Shown here piece by piece: positions 62,357 to 64,000 of a stretch of 64,000 nt of DNA (its first letter is position 1; each line of letters begins with the position of its first letter). Made by a program: the position numbers and the translations under genes. Under the pieces are notes generated by a model. The model worked only from the letters and a program-made list of their open reading frames with translations, ran no database searches and was not told the DNA's origin. Source of the stretch: an uncultured Serinicoccus sp. (GTDB taxonomy: Bacteria; Actinomycetota; Actinomycetes; Actinomycetales; Dermatophilaceae); assembly GCF_947500995.1 (NCBI RefSeq), contig NZ_CANMUA010000003.1:62001-126000 (forward strand). The letters are read 5' to 3'.

Positions 62357-63736
62357 TCAGCCGGGGGTCGGGCGGTCCGCCTCCAGCTGGTGCATGACCC
62401 GCAGCACGCCGAGGTCGTCGAAGGGGCGGCCGACGACCTGGACACCCACCGGCTTCCCCTCGGCGGTCCGGGCGGTGTCGACCGTCCCGGCAGGCTGGCC
62501 GGTCATGTTCCACGGCATGGTGAAGTTGATGTGCCACATGCCGCGTCCGTCGTCGGGGTAGGGCATGGGCTGCTCCGCGGGGAAGGCCACCCCGGGGGCG
62601 ACCGGCGACAGGAGCACGTCCGGGTCACCGGCCGCGGCCCACGCGGCGACCGTGCGGGCCTGCACCTCGGCGAAGCAGTGGTAGGCGTCCATGACCTCGG
62701 TGCCGGTGAGGTCACGCGCCCCGGCGACCCACTCGGCGATGAAGGGCAGCACCCGGCCCTGCGCCTGCGGGTCCAGCCGGGAGAAGTCCGCCCAGGACCG
62801 CGCCTGCCAGAAGAGGTTGACCCCGTCCAGCAGGTCCTGGGTCAGCCACGGCCCGACCCTGCTCACCTGCGCACCCGCGGCGGCCAACCGCCCGGCGGCG
62901 CCCTCCACCGCGGCGACGACCTCGGGATCGGGCTCCACGCCATACCCCGCCTGCGTCCACACCGCGACGCGCAGCCCGGCGACGTCGACGTCGAGGTCCT
63001 CCCACGGCGTCCGTCGCTCCGGGAGCGAGGTCCAGTCGACCGGGTCCGGGCCGGCCAGCACCGACATGAGCAGGGCGCAGTCCCGGGCCGTGCGCGCCAT
63101 GGGCCCGGCGACCCGACCCAGGTAGGGCGCGTGCAGCGGGATCCGACCCGCGCTGGGCTTGAGGGTCGCCAGCCCCAGCCAGGTGCCGGGCAGCCGGATG
63201 GAGCCGCCGATGTCGGTGCCGACGTGCAGCGGGCCGTAGCCGCCGGCCGCCGCGGCGCCCGCGCCGGAGCTGGACCCGCCGGTCGTCCACGTCGGGTCCA
63301 GCGGTGAGCGGGTGATGCCGTGCCGGCTGGACACGCCGGAGGAGAGCATCCCCCAGTCCGGCATGACGGTGGAGCCGAGGACGACGAGCCCCGCCTCGCG
63401 GCAGCGGCGGGCGACCGGGGAGTCGGTCTCCGGGACGACCGGCGTGACGCCCGCGCAGCCCATGGTCATCGGCACGCCCGCGCGGGCGAGGTTCTCCTTG
63501 AGCGTGACCGGTATGCCGTCCAGCGGGCCGAGGGGACGGCCCTGCTCCCAGCGGCGTGCCGACGCCGCCGCCTGCTCCGAGACGGCATCGGCGTCGTCGC
63601 GGACGGCGAACGCGTTGAGCTGGTCCTCCCGCTCGTCGACGACCTGCTGCACCCGCGCGACGACGTCGGCAGGGGACAGCGAGCCGTCGGCGTACCCGGC
63701 GGCCAGGTCCGCCGCCGTGCGGGAGGGGTCGGTCAT
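62357..63736 (-). CDS. Amidase, amidase-signature family
   Basis: 459 residues. The Ser-cisSer-Lys triad region is intact: GIPVTLKENLARAG (Lys), TTGGSSSGAGAAAAGG (cis-Ser loop) and GTDIGGSIRLPG (nucleophile Ser). Such enzymes hydrolyse amides broadly; GatA is unlikely because no gatB/C is near and the C-terminal region differs. ATG 63736 lies 7 bases after minus-strand TACCGT. Monocistronic, converging on the glycan operon with a 42-base gap. Confidence 0.9.
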   Translation of the reverse strand: MTDPSRTAADLAAGYADGSLSPADVVARVQQVVDEREDQLNAFAVRDDADAVSEQAAASARRWEQGRPLGPLDGIPVTLKENLARAGVPMTMGCAGVTPVVPETDSPVARRCREAGLVVLGSTVMPDWGMLSSGVSSRHGITRSPLDPTWTTGGSSSGAGAAAAGGYGPLHVGTDIGGSIRLPGTWLGLATLKPSAGRIPLHAPYLGRVAGPMARTARDCALLMSVLAGPDPVDWTSLPERRTPWEDLDVDVAGLRVAVWTQAGYGVEPDPEVVAAVEGAAGRLAAAGAQVSRVGPWLTQDLLDGVNLFWQARSWADFSRLDPQAQGRVLPFIAEWVAGARDLTGTEVMDAYHCFAEVQARTVAAWAAAGDPDVLLSPVAPGVAFPAEQPMPYPDDGRGMWHINFTMPWNMTGQPAGTVDTARTAEGKPVGVQVVGRPFDDLGVLRVMHQLEADRPTPG

Positions 63737-63743
63737 GGGCCCG

Positions 63744-63749
63744 ACGGTA
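63744..63749 (-). promoter_or_regulatory. Leaderless -10 box, amidase
   Basis: Minus-strand TACCGT ends 7 bases before ATG 63736. Confidence 0.5.
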
Positions 63750-63875
63750 GCCCGTCCTCGCGCCGGTCGCCCGGCGCGTCCCCTGCGGGAGGTGCCTCCA
63801 GCCCGCGCGCCCGCCGGTGCGGGAGTACGGTCGGAGGTGCTGGACCATCCACCACCCTTCCTCAGGGGAGCTGCC

Positions 63876-64000
63876 ATGAGCACCGAGCCGACCCGACCCG
63901 ACCGCCCGTCCGACCCCGCGCCGGACCCGGACGCCCCGAAGAGCCCGGGCCCGCCCCCGGCGTCGGACCCGGCGAGGCACGACGACGACCCCGCTCCGCA
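63876..64000 (+). CDS. Proline/aspartate-rich protein, N-terminal fragment
   Basis: Starts at ATG 63876 behind AGGGGAG and runs off the right edge. The 41 visible residues (MSTEPTRPDRPSDPAPDPDAP...) are disordered and Pro/Asp-rich, typical of the cytoplasmic N-terminus of actinobacterial membrane or septum-associated proteins. Nothing more can be said without the rest. Confidence 0.6.
   Translation, partial: MSTEPTRPDRPSDPAPDPDAPKSPGPPPASDPARHDDDPAP

Larger units (their letters stand above)
12085..63517. repeat. Dispersed octamer GGCATACC / GGTATGCC
   Basis: Hand count gives 28 copies on either strand. First bases of representative GTATGC/GCATAC cores: 12085, 12667, 15513, 15657, 16909, 18599, 21543, 27277, 30436, 30596, 35570, 36164, 37684, 39993, 40384, 43254, 43324, 43891, 45412, 48067, 50957, 52414, 55088, 56260, 59332, 60838, 61489, 63511. 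Most lie inside genes on both strands. See findings. Confidence 0.7.

Noticed and set aside
12085-63517. GGCATACC as a Chi- or KOPS-like oriented site
   Set aside because: Copies are split almost equally between orientations, with no trend along the window.
62357-63736. Glu-tRNA amidotransferase GatA
   Set aside because: No gatB or gatC adjacent, and the C-terminal half does not look like GatA; called a general amidase.

Overview
High-GC actinobacterial DNA, most like a Micrococcales (Intrasporangiaceae-type) chromosome. The grounds are a strong GC bias, frequent GTG starts, many 4-base gene overlaps, leaderless start sites and an isorenieratene-type carotenoid gene. The species cannot be named from the sequence. 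57 protein-coding genes are called (two run off the window ends). I saw no rRNA, tRNA or CRISPR.

Layout. (1) 1-7.6 kb is an accessory region: small membrane and lipoprotein genes, a toxin-antitoxin pair, a two-recombinase element bounded by inverted repeats, and an intact IS3-family element inserted exactly at the end of that element. (2) 7.6-10 kb: a TetR regulator divergent from an MFS transporter. (3) 10-16 kb: carotenoid genes crtY and crtB, a small membrane protein, then an opposing operon methyltransferase-crtU-P450. (4) 16-23 kb: an ABC-2 export system and a heterodimeric ABC exporter. (5) 23-27 kb: a very large secreted subtilase with cell-wall-binding repeats. (6) 27-33 kb: cstA, a tiny CC-ending protein and an ArsA-like ATPase; then a histidine kinase, response regulator and DUF4097 protein. 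(7) 33-38 kb: 5-oxoprolinase pxpABC and an ATP-dependent DNA ligase. (8) 38-41.6 kb: a small helical protein, a 750-residue WXG/alpha-beta hydrolase protein and two duplicated lipoproteins, which look like a type VII-secretion effector/immunity-type cassette. (9) 41.7-52.4 kb: an acyl-CoA ligase, then a glycan-use locus (sulfatase, LacI regulator, sugar ABC importer, a GH144-like enzyme and a GH3 enzyme) with a perfect LacI-type operator. (10) 53-62.3 kb: an FAD oxidoreductase and, divergently, six glycan-assembly genes joined by 4-base overlaps. (11) 62.4-64 kb: an amidase and the start of a proline-rich protein.

Patterns across genes. Many operon-first genes have a TANNNT -10 box ending 6-7 bases before the start codon, the geometry of leaderless transcription. 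The octamer GGCATACC (either strand) occurs about 28 times by hand count, is absent from the first 12 kb, and sits mostly inside genes where it forces the rare codons ATA and TAT. It resembles a dispersed uptake- or modification-type signal. Several intergenic regions carry private tandem or palindromic repeats.

All assignments come from reading the sequence and recalling family features; no database search was possible.
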